Position numbers and translations under genes: made by a program. 64,000 nt of DNA from positions 248,001 through 312,000 of the forward strand of contig NC_071330.1 in the NCBI RefSeq assembly GCF_010183535.1, written 5' to 3'. Positions within the stretch are counted from its first letter, which is position 1, and every line of letters begins with the position of its first letter. The notes under the pieces are model-generated. The model had not been told where the DNA came from. It ran no database searches and saw only the letters and a program-made list of their open reading frames with translations. This DNA is from Caenorhabditis remanei. Its lineage: Eukaryota; Nematoda; Chromadorea; Rhabditida; Rhabditidae. Below, piece after piece: positions 44,319 to 55,139 of this stretch.

Positions 44319-45079
44319 ATCACATCAACTTCAAAACTTTTGTCTCCATCCATTTTTCAAAAACTGTGTCTGTCGGCGTGTCTGTAATTCTTTCACTATT
44401 TTCATCAACCCAAAAAAGGTCAATTCGACTCTTTCTCTCTCTTTAATTTTCAATTCTAATAGATCTATATCTCCTCTGAATATATCATTTCAGAAAAGAG
44501 AAGAAGAAAAAAGAAGAAATTAATATAAATGAATACATGAGTTGGACATATAGGTGGGTGGGTGAGGAAGAGAAGAAGGGGCGACCCCTTATTATTTATC
44601 CATGTAAATAGATTTCCCCTCTTTCAGAATCCTAACGTCTTCTTCTTCTTCATCTGAATATTTGATGATATGTAAATAAATTGGAAGGGAGGAGGTGAAC
44701 ACGATGTGATTGATTATGAAATTAGGAACTCCTTAGCTCCTTTTTTTGAGATGATAATGAGGGGGTGTCTAGGAGCGAAGAAAAAGTTATTCGAGAAGTT
44801 TGCGGAGGGGACCAACTTTTGTTTATTTTGGAGTTGTCCGTCCACATGTTGTCTTTTGTCTATACACACCCTAGCAGGGGTCAAAGATTCCGACTGGACT
44901 ATTTTCTAGTTGGGCGTGGAACTGGTCGGCTGATGGGGAGATGGATTCAAGGCACGGTACTTCAAAAAGATAAACTGTGGCGGGTATACTTGTCAAGGCC
45001 CGCAAAAAATTACATTTTATTTTCAAATCTCGATTTTTCGGTCAAAAACTCAAATTTTCCAACATTTTTAGCGTGCTAT

Positions 45080-45436
45080 TGTAAGGTATCGACTGGAGTC
45101 AACGGACTGATAATTCTAACTTTCATTGTCTGCGTCTCCACGCGCACTTTTATCTCTCACCCTTTGTTATTGTCCCACCATTTGATCTCTCCCGTTTGCC
45201 CTACGCCCGCGGGCGCCATTGTCTCCCACCCCCAAACCAGTATATAAGGCCGAGCGCAAGCTCATTCGAGGCCGATCTTCGTACCCCTAACTTGTTTTCT
45301 ATTCCCTTTTGACTTACCCTTTGTTATTCCTTATTCCCCCGCGCCCCTTTACAAGTAAGCTTGTCTTATAGACTTAATAAATCCTTATAAAGCGCATAAC
45401 TGTTTATGGGTCGTCTAAACACGCATAATCGTTACT
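45080..45436 (+). repeat. 5' LTR
   Basis: It contains a TATA box (TATATAAGG at 45241) and AATAAA-type signal (near 45379), as expected for U3-R-U5. It is identical to the 3' LTR except at 45186. Confidence 0.95.
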
Positions 45437-45453
45437 GGTAGCAGCGAGTCGCG
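45436..45453 (+). promoter_or_regulatory. Primer binding site
   Basis: TGGTAGCAGCGAGTCGCG directly follows the 5' LTR; TGG pairs with the CCA end of a tRNA primer. The last LTR base is ambiguous by one. The tRNA identity was not determined. Confidence 0.7.
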
Positions 45454-47585
45454 TCTTAATTTTAAGACGTTTAAACACCCACCGACCCACCCCCGCTTCT
45501 TATTGATTTTTGTTATTTTAGTGCGCTTAGGACTTTTACTCCCTATTTCTAGTCAACGGGAGTGCACGCCCGTAGTTTTAGGTTAGTATCTGTAGGTTAA
45601 CATTGGTAGTTTTAGGTAAATTTTAACATTTTTAGGCTTTAACGTAGGTTAATGGGAAGCGCGACACCGTCAACCGCCTTCACCGGTGTTAGGTAATCGG
45701 GTCACCTTGTTTTAGCGGTGCACCCACGGTAACCATAGTTAGCTAACTTGTGACGAGCCTGAATTCGCGCCGTCAGCCGTCGCTGCCCCCCTTCCCCTCT
45801 TAACAAAATTGCCGATGCATCGCAATTTTTCGGTCCGTTTTAACTCGTTATCGTTTCTCTGTCGGAAAATCCCCCCGACAGAGCCCCCCTCTTCCCTTTT
45901 TGGGACTCCTTCTAGTTCGCGACGGATTGGAACAACACATCTCGACCCGTCATCGATTTTCGGACAACAACACACGGAAAATCGTGACAATCACACTCAA
46001 CTCGACTACAGGACAGTTTTTCCGCCGAAAGTCGGTAAGTTTAGCGTATTCCTGGTCACAGGGAGTTGTGTGGGGTTAGAAACGGGGTTGACCACCGTGT
46101 CAACCCTCTAACTGTCACCTTCTCTCTCAGGAATCGCTTCTGTCCATAAGACATGTAGTTCTCTACACAACATTTAAACCTTACTTCTGTTGTCGTGAGA
46201 CAGCAGAGTGAGCTACCCTCGATAAATTTTTATCAGATTTTGGTCGGCGAATGGCTATGAAGGACGGTATGCAGTGAAGGCATAGGTCTCGGAGATGAGC
46301 ACCACGAGAGGTGAGGACAGGAATTTCCTGTGGACACTCTCCCCTATTCTAGCTAGGGAAGACCGCCTGTCTTGCGCGGTTAGCAGGAGCTCCAATCGCG
46401 AGCTGAAGAAGAATGGAGACAGGTAGACGGAATATAACCTGTCAAAACAACCCTTTAAACAGGGAAGAGGCGCCACAAGCACGTGGCAAAGGATTATCGA
46501 CATCCGAAATAGTCGAGGAGTAAAAAGGAAGCAAGTCGACAAGCCATCGACGTCAAACAACGAAGATTAGCCGAGAAGAAGGAGTTTTTCGCTGAAAAAC
46601 GGACGAAGGAGCACACATCGTCATCATTTGTACGGTCCGGAAGCACCAATGATCAGAGATTGACGTCGGATTTCCATCAAAATCCATCGGAAGTGGAAAA
46701 ACGCCTGAATAATCTGAAATTCCACTCGTTCTCCACGTTTTTCGACGCGAAGAAATAACATTCTTCGTAAATCAATGAAGTACAGTAAGAACTTCTCGAG
46801 GAAAGGCGCATGGTAAGGCGCAGCCGACAGGTCTCGCCACGACAAACCGCAGACGCGACCGCGTCGCCTACCGTAAGCTGGAGCGAGCGACAACAACAAC
46901 AACAAGTCGTCATTTTGGTTTTCGAAAGTCGCCGGAGTAATTTTTCTCTCCGTTTTTGCTGTTTTCGCCAAAATTTTCGCGTTTCTTTTGCTTCAAAATA
47001 ATTTTAGCAAGCGTTTCAGCTGTTTTTCGTGATAAATCGCCGCTCAAATTCACAAAATTTTTGAGAAAGACAAAATTTCGTCTTGGCCTAAAATATTTTC
47101 GCTGTTTTACGTATGTTTTCGCCTTTCGCGGACCATTTCCGTTCTCTCCCGTCGTTAATCGTCTAGGCTACGCTCGTATTTTCAGACTGGAACGTCAAAG
47201 CAACAACCGTCAAGGAGGAGAAGGCTACGCCGAAGCGACACAGGTCAGTCACGGGGTTGGTGAAGGGGCTGAACACTGTGTCAGCCCATCAACTGCCGTG
47301 CCTGATCTCGCTGAGGTCACTCCTCCGGTCATACACTTAAAACCGAGCGGTGCTCCGGGTGAAAGCCTGATCCCGTCTCGAAATACACCTGAAACAGCTG
47401 GTATCTCGGGCTTCGGCTTGAATACAGCTTACTTTGCTAATCGATTGAAAGAAATCGGAGAAATCCGGGATCTGGAGAACTTTTCAGGCGACAAAGATAC
47501 ATCGGTCAATCAACGGAAGTACACCGAAGAACAGGTCGAAACAAGCAACGAAGAGTACTCCGAGAATGGATTCACTCCTCAAGTA
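45454..47585 (+). other. Long untranslated leader of the retrotransposon
   Basis: About 2.1 kb between the primer site and the first in-frame gag ATG. It has several short open frames without recognised domains and holds the expected packaging/leader region; the final 0.6 kb is open in the gag frame. Confidence 0.5.
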
Positions 47586-49262
47586 ATGGTCCTATCATTC
47601 GGAACATCTCTTCCGCTGGAAAGTTATGGTGGCACAACCCGAGAAGACTTCAATGGATTCGTGCGGGCATTCAACGATCGAGTGGCAGCGATGAATGCGG
47701 ATGCTTCTGATGAAGACAAAAAGCGAGTGTTCCTCACAGCGCTTAAGGATCAAGCAAGGGACAGAGCAGAGAGCATTCTGACAGAGAAACCCGACGCGAA
47801 GTTCGAAGACATTGTCCAAGGAATGAAGGAGATGTTTGTAGGCAACAGCCACATGCAAAGAAGCAAGGCACTTCTGCGTTCATGCAAGCAAGCTACCGGA
47901 GAATCTGCCGATGCCTTCTTCCACAGGCTCAGCAAGCTAGCTAAGCAGTCTTACCCAGGTAACTCCGGGTTTCAAAAAGAACTCACACTCGAACAGTTCC
48001 TGAACGGGTTGAACCAGACAATCAAGACCCAAGTCATGCTCCGTACACCAGCAACGCCTGAAGAAGCACTCAGCATCGCTCTAACAGTTGAAGGATGCTT
48101 GTCACTGGCAGATCAACCCACACCAAGTGCTCAACTTCCTGCTGAGTTGATAACCACTCTGACAAACATGGTCATCGATTACAAGAATCGGAACAGTTCA
48201 CGAGACGATTTCCAGGATGACAGAAGGCGAGACTACAGCCCAAATCGTAGGGATGGAAACGAGCCATTCCGAGGAAAATGCCATTACTGCCGGAAAACAG
48301 GACACTATGCCAGAGACTGTCGACAAAAGCAGAGAGACCAGAATTCCGGTTGGCAACCCAACGGACCCAGAAATCCAGTATACAACCATCGTGCGGATAA
48401 TGGTTCTGGCGTCAACGTAGTCGCTCTTCAAGAAGAAGTGAGAGTTCTTCATAATGCAATCAAAGCACGCGATGATCAGATCGAGGAGCTTCAGAAGCGG
48501 CATGACAGAATGACTGGTGATGGTTACTACGCAAGCAACGCGAGCGTTTCAATGATACACTGGCCTTCACAACCAGCAAAGCAGAACCCTCAAGTGCAAC
48601 AAGCTGTCTTCAACCAGCATCGTATCGGATCGGAGCGGATCACAGCTCAAGTACCAATCAAAGCCAACGATTTTAAGTGCAACGCGTTGTTCGATACGGG
48701 ATCCAACATCACCATAGCTGGCGACAACACACGCAAGATCCTGAGAATCGAGAAACTGACAGAGACTCCCATTGACCACGCCTGCGGCTTAGGAGGAAAC
48801 CAGGTAAGAATGGCCGGCTACGCCGACATTCTCTTCCAGATTGGCTCTTCGAGCATCACTCAGCGTACCTACTTCACTGTCGGTAGTTGCACTCCTGGAA
48901 AACCACGCGGTTACGATGTCATCTTTGGCAACGATTTGCTTTCAAGGCTGCCGATGTTTGTCTTCGACTACGCCAACGCATCACTCCATATCGGAAAGGA
49001 CATCCTACCACTCGGTGACAACCCGTCTGCAGTTTCAAACCCACCACAGTTCGACATCAAGGACGCGGAAGAAACGGTAATCCCTCCAAGATCGGAGCGG
49101 ATGGTGAAGTGTACTATCCCAGAGGAATTCAGTCGCACCTCGGAGCTCACTACTCTGGCAGTACCACCGCGTCTGCCAAGTGAGCGTCTGTTCGTGGCTC
49201 CAACGGTGATGTCAGCTAACAACGCCGCGGTGATGATCACGAACGCTTCTGAAATCCACTAG
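47586..49262 (+). CDS. Retrotransposon Gag-protease polyprotein
   Basis: From the first in-frame ATG this gives 558 aa. The frame is open some 210 codons further upstream without an ATG, so a spliced leader or upstream start is likely; an AG acceptor (TATTTTCAG) lies near 47186. Order: a retrotransposon Gag domain (about 12-175, AFNDRVAAMNADASDEDKKR region and SADAFFHRLSKLAKQSYPG), a CCHC zinc knuckle (232-245, CX2CX4HX4C), then a retropepsin-like aspartic protease with DTG at 370-372 and a VIFGNDLL strand. The frame stops about 90 residues later, where reverse transcriptase would be expected to begin. Confidence 0.85.
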   Translation: MVLSFGTSLPLESYGGTTREDFNGFVRAFNDRVAAMNADASDEDKKRVFLTALKDQARDRAESILTEKPDAKFEDIVQGMKEMFVGNSHMQRSKALLRSCKQATGESADAFFHRLSKLAKQSYPGNSGFQKELTLEQFLNGLNQTIKTQVMLRTPATPEEALSIALTVEGCLSLADQPTPSAQLPAELITTLTNMVIDYKNRNSSRDDFQDDRRRDYSPNRRDGNEPFRGKCHYCRKTGHYARDCRQKQRDQNSGWQPNGPRNPVYNHRADNGSGVNVVALQEEVRVLHNAIKARDDQIEELQKRHDRMTGDGYYASNASVSMIHWPSQPAKQNPQVQQAVFNQHRIGSERITAQVPIKANDFKCNALFDTGSNITIAGDNTRKILRIEKLTETPIDHACGLGGNQVRMAGYADILFQIGSSSITQRTYFTVGSCTPGKPRGYDVIFGNDLLSRLPMFVFDYANASLHIGKDILPLGDNPSAVSNPPQFDIKDAEETVIPPRSERMVKCTIPEEFSRTSELTTLAVPPRLPSERLFVAPTVMSANNAAVMITNASEIH

Positions 49263-49749
49263 CTCAAGGAGTCGTGCAATAAACTCCGGTAGGACAACTT
49301 CTGTTCCATAAGCAGGGACTAGACCCATCAAACACGATCACCAAGCGCCATGGCCCCGTGGACAATATTTGGCCAAAAGAATAAGTTTCCTAGGTCTAAG
49401 TTTAACTTGGTTTAATAGACCAGGGACGGTCTCGTTTAAAAAAGGGAGCAGGGAAATGTCATCCTGGATGCATTTCCTGGTGTAGACCTAGGAAAAGCGG
49501 TTCCCAAACCAATTTTCACCCCCTTTTTCGGACCTCAAATTTTCATGACTTTTGTTCGGTTTCCAGAGAAATTCGTTCACTGCAACCATTGGTTCTACAC
49601 TGGACTTCTAGTCACGTGAGCTCTGGCCACATCAGGCAACACACTTCGTGTCAATCAGGCAACACCGTGGTCCAAACCAAGCAGTCGAAGGATGATCGAT
49701 GGATCAAGTCATCAGTCCGTTCTTTGGACGATCGAGGACGATCTCGAAT

Positions 49750-49762
49750 AAAAGATGGGAGG
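49750..49762 (+). promoter_or_regulatory. Polypurine tract
   Basis: AAAAGATGGGAGG abuts the 3' LTR and is the expected plus-strand primer. The 0.5 kb before it, after the gag-protease stop, is non-coding. Confidence 0.75.
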
Positions 49763-50119
49763 TGTAAGGTATCGACTGGAGTCAACGGACTGATAATTCT
49801 AACTTTCATTGTCTGCGTCTCCACGCGCACTTTTATCTCTCACCCTTTGTTATTGTCCCACCATTTGACCTCTCCCGTTTGCCCTACGCCCGCGGGCGCC
49901 ATTGTCTCCCACCCCCAAACCAGTATATAAGGCCGAGCGCAAGCTCATTCGAGGCCGATCTTCGTACCCCTAACTTGTTTTCTATTCCCTTTTGACTTAC
50001 CCTTTGTTATTCCTTATTCCCCCGCGCCCCTTTACAAGTAAGCTTGTCTTATAGACTTAATAAATCCTTATAAAGCGCATAACTGTTTATGGGTCGTCTA
50101 AACACGCATAATCGTTACT
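49763..50119 (+). repeat. 3' LTR
   Basis: Same length as the 5' LTR with one substitution (C at 49869). It is followed by the CTAT target duplication. Confidence 0.95.
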
Positions 50120-51550
50120 CTATATATATTAAAACCACATTTTCTAGCTGTATTAGTAAAAACAAAAAACTTTTCCTCTTAGCGGAATCGAACCCTGGTA
50201 CTTAGAGTGCCACTCGGCCACCACTGCACATTTTTTTGAAAACCTATCAATATGGGTATCAAAATTTTGGAAATTTTACGTAGAGGCTGAATTTTTATAT
50301 GTAAATCCCGCCACACTTCAAGAAATTGAATTTTGAATTTTGCTGCCGATTACCTGAGTTTCGGGTCGTTCCCATTTTTCAACTATATTAAACTTTTTGT
50401 TTTTGAAATTATCACAGTTTCAAGACTTATCGAATAGAAATATTGGCTGACAAACAGAAAAAATCACGAGACTTGGACCTCGAGAACCTTCTTCGCCTCC
50501 CACTAAACATTGTGTCATTTGGAGCTTCCTGAAAATTAGTAGGAGGAGCAACTTAATTGCCATGTTTTGTTGAAGGGACTAATTGGGAATATGAGTGTTG
50601 TCGACGTGGAGATATTCAAAAATTTACGGAACAAATCTGAAAGAGTTGGATTTTTGATCTTTTGGAATGTTGGGAGGAACGTACAAATAAATATAAATTT
50701 AAATCAAATTAAGCACAAAACACAGAGATCAATGAAAAAATATACAAAATTATTGGAATTTCAGAGAGAATTTTTCCAGAAAAATCAAATATGTGGTGCA
50801 GATTGGGTTATCAGTTAGTTTTAAGCATATTTGTAAGATTACATGAATTTACGACTCCATTTTTCAGACTTGAGCATTTTTACTCTGAAATTTCATAAAG
50901 TTTCAAAAAATTATGTTGAAAAAAGGGTGCCCAATTTTGAATCCGGACCGGCTCAATTTTTGACAAGTTTGGCATTTTTCTAATTGACCATTCTCAGCTT
51001 CTGACATAAATTAAAAAATATCTCTGAAAGTTTTAATTAACCACTCAATGAAACATCTACAGTAAGGGTATTCTCCAAAAAATTTAGTCTGGCGCACCTC
51101 TGACGTTTTCCTAATAAACGGAGAACTAGTTTGTCTCCATTCCAACAATGTTTTTGTCTGGCGCACCTTTGACGCATTTACTTTTTCAACTATACATACA
51201 GTTCGAGTCATGTCAATACAACACTACTAATATACCGAAATCGTAAAATTTGTCAATTATCACCCCATTTTCAGTGAAAAGTGAAAGCGTACGTCATCAA
51301 GAGTACATATATGTACAAACATTCTTTCCTCCCCCCCTTCTTCTCTTATTTTTCTATACAAAAACCAATTTTCGGTGAAGAAAAGGGGGGAGAAATTGAA
51401 AAAGCATACAAAAAAAGGAGGCCACTCCTTTTTTCTCCCTTCACTCATTCATATCAGTATCACACACACTTTTCACTTTCCCTCCAAAAAATATAAGGAG
51501 GAGGGCTAACTATATTCTGGATACTTTTTTATTGATTTCTCATTTTAGGA
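50120..51550. other. Spacer between retrotransposon and Cys-rich gene
   Basis: AT-rich. It contains the tRNA-like fragment, the end of a GC-rich MITE near 50945-50975, two GGCGCACC words (51088, 51158) and a pyrimidine-rich tract (51320-51350). It ends in the leader and acceptor (TCTCATTTTAG at 51548) of the next gene. Confidence 0.5.
50176..50229 (-). repeat. tRNA-derived fragment lacking the anticodon arm
   Basis: On the minus strand an A box (TGGCCGAGTGG, Leu/Ser type) is followed about 20 bases later by a perfect B box (GGTTCGATTCC). There is no room for an anticodon arm. It lies 55 bases from the end of the LTR element and is probably a SINE-like or decayed tRNA copy. Confidence 0.6.
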
Positions 51551-53840
51551 ATGAGAAGAACTGTAGTATTTGTAGTTTTGGCGGGGTTCGTGTTTGGGTG
51601 CCCACCACAACCCAATGGAAACTGTTATTACGGTAGGTGTTATGAAATAATCAGGATAAGAGTAAGTTAGGTAAATCATATTTGTCACGGACTGGTTGCT
51701 GATTTCCAAATTGTCACCGAAAAAATGTTTTTCAACAGTATTTTTTGAAAAGGGGCTTTTTGAGCAATATAATTCGAGTAAATTCACAAATTTAATTAGT
51801 TCTCCAGTGAGTTTAGTGATAAAAAGAACTTGAAAATCAGTTTTGGGGTGTTTTAACAAAAGTTTTAAAAAAATCTTACAACCAAGCCGGGCCGGCAAAT
51901 GACAAGTATGATGTAAATTAGGTGGAGTAAGGTTTACTTAGTTGCATAAATTTTTTATTAACTATCAGATACCAAAACGTGAAGTATTGAAACCAATCAC
52001 GAAAGGTCGAAATTATGTTTTTTTAATTTTATTTTACCTGATTTTACGTGATTCTTTTAACCTGCAGTTATTTCCAAACTCAGTTCATCCGGATGCCGAA
52101 GCCGCTAGTTCCAAACAGTTTTAGTTTTAGAAAATGTGTCGGAGCCACATTATTGTGCACATCCTGGTTCAGTAATGCAATAATTTTTGAGTTTATATCA
52201 TTTGATATAGAACGAACAATTTTGAGACTATCCAAGTTTTACAGAGCCAAAAACTACATTTCGTTATACATGCTATTTAAAAACTGTATTCTAACAGCAT
52301 CTCGTTATGTATATTTTTCAACCGTAATTTTTGTGTAGAATAAAAAACCTTTAAACCATCGGATGTACACTACAAAAGCGCACAAAAAAGTAAATAGTTG
52401 ACCTTTATTATGAAAATGACATGTTCCAGGTCAATATGTCCTACCAGCGAATCAAGGAGGGGTCCAGAACCAGCAGTGTGGTTCAGCAATTAATCGAGAT
52501 TGGTGTGCAGTTTCGTGAGTTTTTTCTTTTGTTAAAAACATTATGGTTACCGTAAAAATTGTTGCATTTTGAAAAAACTTCCATTCTAGCACTTCTCTCT
52601 TTTTTTAAATAAAAATCTAATTATGTCCCAAATGTTCCATGCTCCTCGCTAGAAACACAGTAAACTAGTACTAGACAAACATATTTACATACAGACACTC
52701 CAGACAAATACTCCAGAATAAAAGGGAGGGTACTTGAAGTCGTTGAGGTGAGAAGAGGGGAGACACATTGACTCTTTTCATTTCATTCTTTCATCATGTT
52801 TGCTCCTTCTTCATACTCCTTTAATCAACCACAGTTTTCATCGACTTATTCCTCTTTTCAGTCAGCTTATCCGAGGTAGGTAGGCCGGGGTGTCCGTATG
52901 TTGCTTACCATCATGTAGGAATCTGAGCCAACGACACGCCAGCCCCTTCACTCAACTCTTTCCAGATACCAACCAGCTACCCAACAAGCCAACTTCGGAT
53001 GTGCTTCCAACTTTCCTATTGAGGTAAGAAACTCACTACCCATCCCCCCTCCCAATCACAAATGTTTCAGGTCGGTGGCGCTGTCTGTGGAGAGGGAGCC
53101 GGATTTGTGAATCAGCAGGGATGTAGTATGGTGAATACTCGAAATGGACCGTGCTACTTTTGTTGTTGTAAAGGTGGCAGTTGTAATCATCCGCAGGTAC
53201 GTTTTTTGAATGGAAAATGGGAAAGTCAATAAGTACAATAAAAACTGCTAGGATTTCACTAAAAAAACTTGAAAACTGGCTATGCAAAAAGTCAATACGG
53301 TTGTATTATTCTGAACTTCGTTCAATCTTCGCACGTAAAATCAAAGCACCAAGAGTCTCGAAAAACCGTGCCGCGCAGATTTTTTGATTGAACGAAGAAG
53401 CTGTTTTATACCTCTTGTCGTGCTTTTTGGAGGACACAAACTCTTTGTGAGATTTCTAGGCCATGGTCTTAAAATGTTAGGTTGCATCAAGAAATTGAAT
53501 TTTTGAATGCAAAATCCTTTAAAAATTTAAAAAATTTGGTAAAAAACAGGTAATTTTTCTTCAAGCCGGGGCGGGCCAAATTTTACAAGTGCTAATTTTG
53601 AGGTTACTCATTTTATCAAAGACCTCACTCAAACTTTTCCAGGTGTTTGCCCGTGAAGCATCCAAATTACCCATCAACCAGCAACAAATGCAAACTTACA
53701 ACCCAACAGCCTATAATCCATACTCCGGACAAAACTATTACCCGTTTCAGTGGTATAATACGGCTTCAACACCTTCTAACCCATTCTTCCTTATCGCTAT
53801 TATTCTGATAATTTTTTTGGTGCTAGGATTCTCTGCTTGA
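51551..53840 (+). CDS. Small Cys-rich secreted/type I membrane protein
   Basis: Predicted 182 aa from exons 51551-51632, 52430-52514, 52966-53023, 53071-53196 and 53643-53840 (phases agree). A signal peptide covers residues 1-16 (MRRTVVFVVLAGFVFG, then CPPQ). A Cys-rich ectodomain follows, with CxxC-like spacing and CYFCCCKGGSC near 105-115. The Q/N/Y/P-rich stretch NPTAYNPYSGQNYYP precedes a C-terminal hydrophobic helix (PFFLIAIILIIFLVLGFSA) that ends the protein, so it is anchored with almost no cytoplasmic tail. An acceptor lies 2 bases before the ATG, consistent with trans-splicing. I do not recognise the family. A second first exon exists at 52796-52875. Confidence 0.7.
52796..52875 (+). 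other. Alternative first exon without signal peptide
   Basis: ATG at 52796 opens 26 codons (MFAPSSYSFNQPQFSSTYSS...) to a GTAGGT donor at 52876 and joins in phase with the exon at 52966. The TC-rich sequence just upstream (CTTTTCATTTCATTCTTTCA) looks like a start-site region. The product would share the Cys-rich and membrane parts but lack the signal peptide, so topology may differ. Confidence 0.5.
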
Positions 53841-54108
53841 TTTGATTTCTTTAAACACTCTTTATGAGATCTCATTTATCTTTCTTGAAAACTTTTCATT
53901 GAGATTATTGCCTTTTATGGAATGAAGTGGTTCATCTTATTTCAGTTCCGGCGGGGCTGTCGCGCCTCCGGTGCATTTGTAAATGGCTTCGTCACTCACT
54001 CCTTAACATGAAATTATTCAGTTTTTTCAAAACTCTTCACTTATCTAACTTCAAAATCTTATCTTTTCCTTATCACGTTATAAAATCTAGAATCAAAAAA
54101 ACTGTCAC

Positions 54109-54135
54109 GATCAGATAAGAAATCGCTTATATAAG
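54109..54135 (+). promoter_or_regulatory. GATA site and TATA box of NTF2-like gene 1
   Basis: TCAGATAAGA (54111-54120) lies 8 bases before TATATAAG (54128-54135), about 45 bases upstream of the start codon. The GATA site fits gut GATA factors (ELT-2 type, TGATAA/AGATAAG). Confidence 0.65.
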
Positions 54136-54178
54136 CTCGCAAATATCAGTGATTTGATCAGTATCCCTCGAGTTCCCT

Positions 54179-55139
54179 ATGAATTCCGTCCCAATCCTAC
54201 TGGCAATTATTCTCGCTTTTGCGTCCATCGTCTCCTCCCGATCGTTCTTCTACGGGGCACTCAAAGACGATGGATCACCGGCAAAGGCTCAAAAATTTCT
54301 GAATCAACTGCATTCTTCATTCTTATCTGGAAATAGAGAAAGGATCGCGGAGCATTTCGCAGATGATGCGAATTTCGAGACTTGTGGTGGCTTGGTTTTG
54401 AATAAACGTGAGTTGGCAAAAAGAAAATGCGCCAGTAAGATAATAATCTTATATTTTCAGTCGCCGCACTAGAATACTTTGTTGCGAAAGGTTCGAATGT
54501 TTCTATGAAACCCACTGTTTCAACTAAAGATCACGCCCGTACATATAACTATTCTGGAGAATCTTATATCGTTTCATGTATCAGCTCAGCGTTGCTTGTC
54601 AATGGAATGGGGAAACCGTTTATGGCATGGGCCACTTTGTATTGGACTAAGAGTGGAGAATATGTGTTTGATGGATTTTCCTCAATAAACTGTGAATATG
54701 AAAGACCTTCCGAAAATTTTGGGGATGGATCGATGAGTGTGACCTACGACTTCTTGGACTCTTTCAAAGAGGCTATGAAGGATCGAACGAATAGAGGTGG
54801 AATTCGTCGTTTCTTTTCTAAAAATGTTCATTTTAGCAGAGACAGCTGTAATGACACTAACCAAGGTAAATTTTGTACAATCAACTGATTAATACAACTC
54901 ACCAAACTATTTAAGATGACGTGGTCACCATAGTAGAGAATTTCTACCCCATTGGTGGCATTTTTTTCTCAATTACACTTGAAAGCAGTCGATATGTTGA
55001 TGAGTCGAAAGAACGCATTGAGTTCTCCGGAAGGTTCCACAATGTGGACCCACTTCGTTACAAAGAAGAAGCCATCCAGATTCAAAAAGAAGATGGGATG
55101 TTTAAGTTTGTCGGTCGCAAAGAGTACCAGTGTAATTGA
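54179..55139 (+). CDS. Secreted two-domain NTF2-like protein 1
   Basis: Predicted 294 aa from exons 54179-54434, 54461-54865 and 54916-55139. A signal peptide spans residues 1 to about 20 (MNSVPILLAIILAFASIVSS). Two related halves follow. Half 1 starts with DGS at 31-33, with an amphipathic FLNQLHSSFLSGNRERIAEHF helix and Cys69. Half 2 starts with DGS at 174-176 (GDGSMSVTYDFLDSF). The length, the helix-then-beta layout and the FL.SF...A...R..IAEHF pattern resemble the NTF2/SnoaL cone fold, but no catalytic residues are evident; a ligand-binding or secreted defence role is only inference. First of four cluster members. Its exon structure (introns after CA and before the last ~75 codons) matches genes 2 and 4 exactly. 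Confidence 0.75.

Larger units (their letters stand above)
36282..45079. other. Gene-free 8.8 kb upstream of npr-17
   Basis: I find no coding exon on either strand. It holds the npr-17 promoter region and many repeats: fold-back elements (37197, 44035), a hAT-like MITE (38125), GCGCTCTACCG MITEs (39335, 40930), the GCGCACC word cluster (40140-41655), a GGCGGAAGG block (42190), a palindrome (43235), and long purine or pyrimidine runs near 36400-36640, 38680-38880, 39900-40030 and 44480-44690. Confidence 0.6.
45080..50119 (+). mobile_element. Young LTR retrotransposon lacking pol
   Basis: Two 357-bp direct LTRs (45080-45436 and 49763-50119) begin TGTAAGG, end GTTACT and differ by a single base (T45186 versus C49869). 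A 4-bp duplication CTAT flanks the whole (45076-45079 and 50120-50123). A TGG-type primer binding site and a purine tract are in place. The internal 4.3 kb encodes gag and an aspartic protease only; there is no reverse transcriptase, RNase H or integrase, so the element depends on another copy for movement. Without RT, I cannot separate Ty3/gypsy from BEL (both occur among C. elegans Cer elements). Confidence 0.95.

Noticed and set aside
44765..45247. ORF ending inside the 5' LTR, and its twin at 49589-49930
   Set aside because: Both share the same C-terminus because they read through identical LTR DNA; no domain and no conservation outside it.
46255..46971. Open frames on the minus strand in the retrotransposon leader
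   Set aside because: No recognised domain, antisense to the element's transcription.
52048..52338. Open frame inside the first intron of the Cys-rich gene
   Set aside because: Hydrophobic low-complexity translation without supporting splice or start signals.
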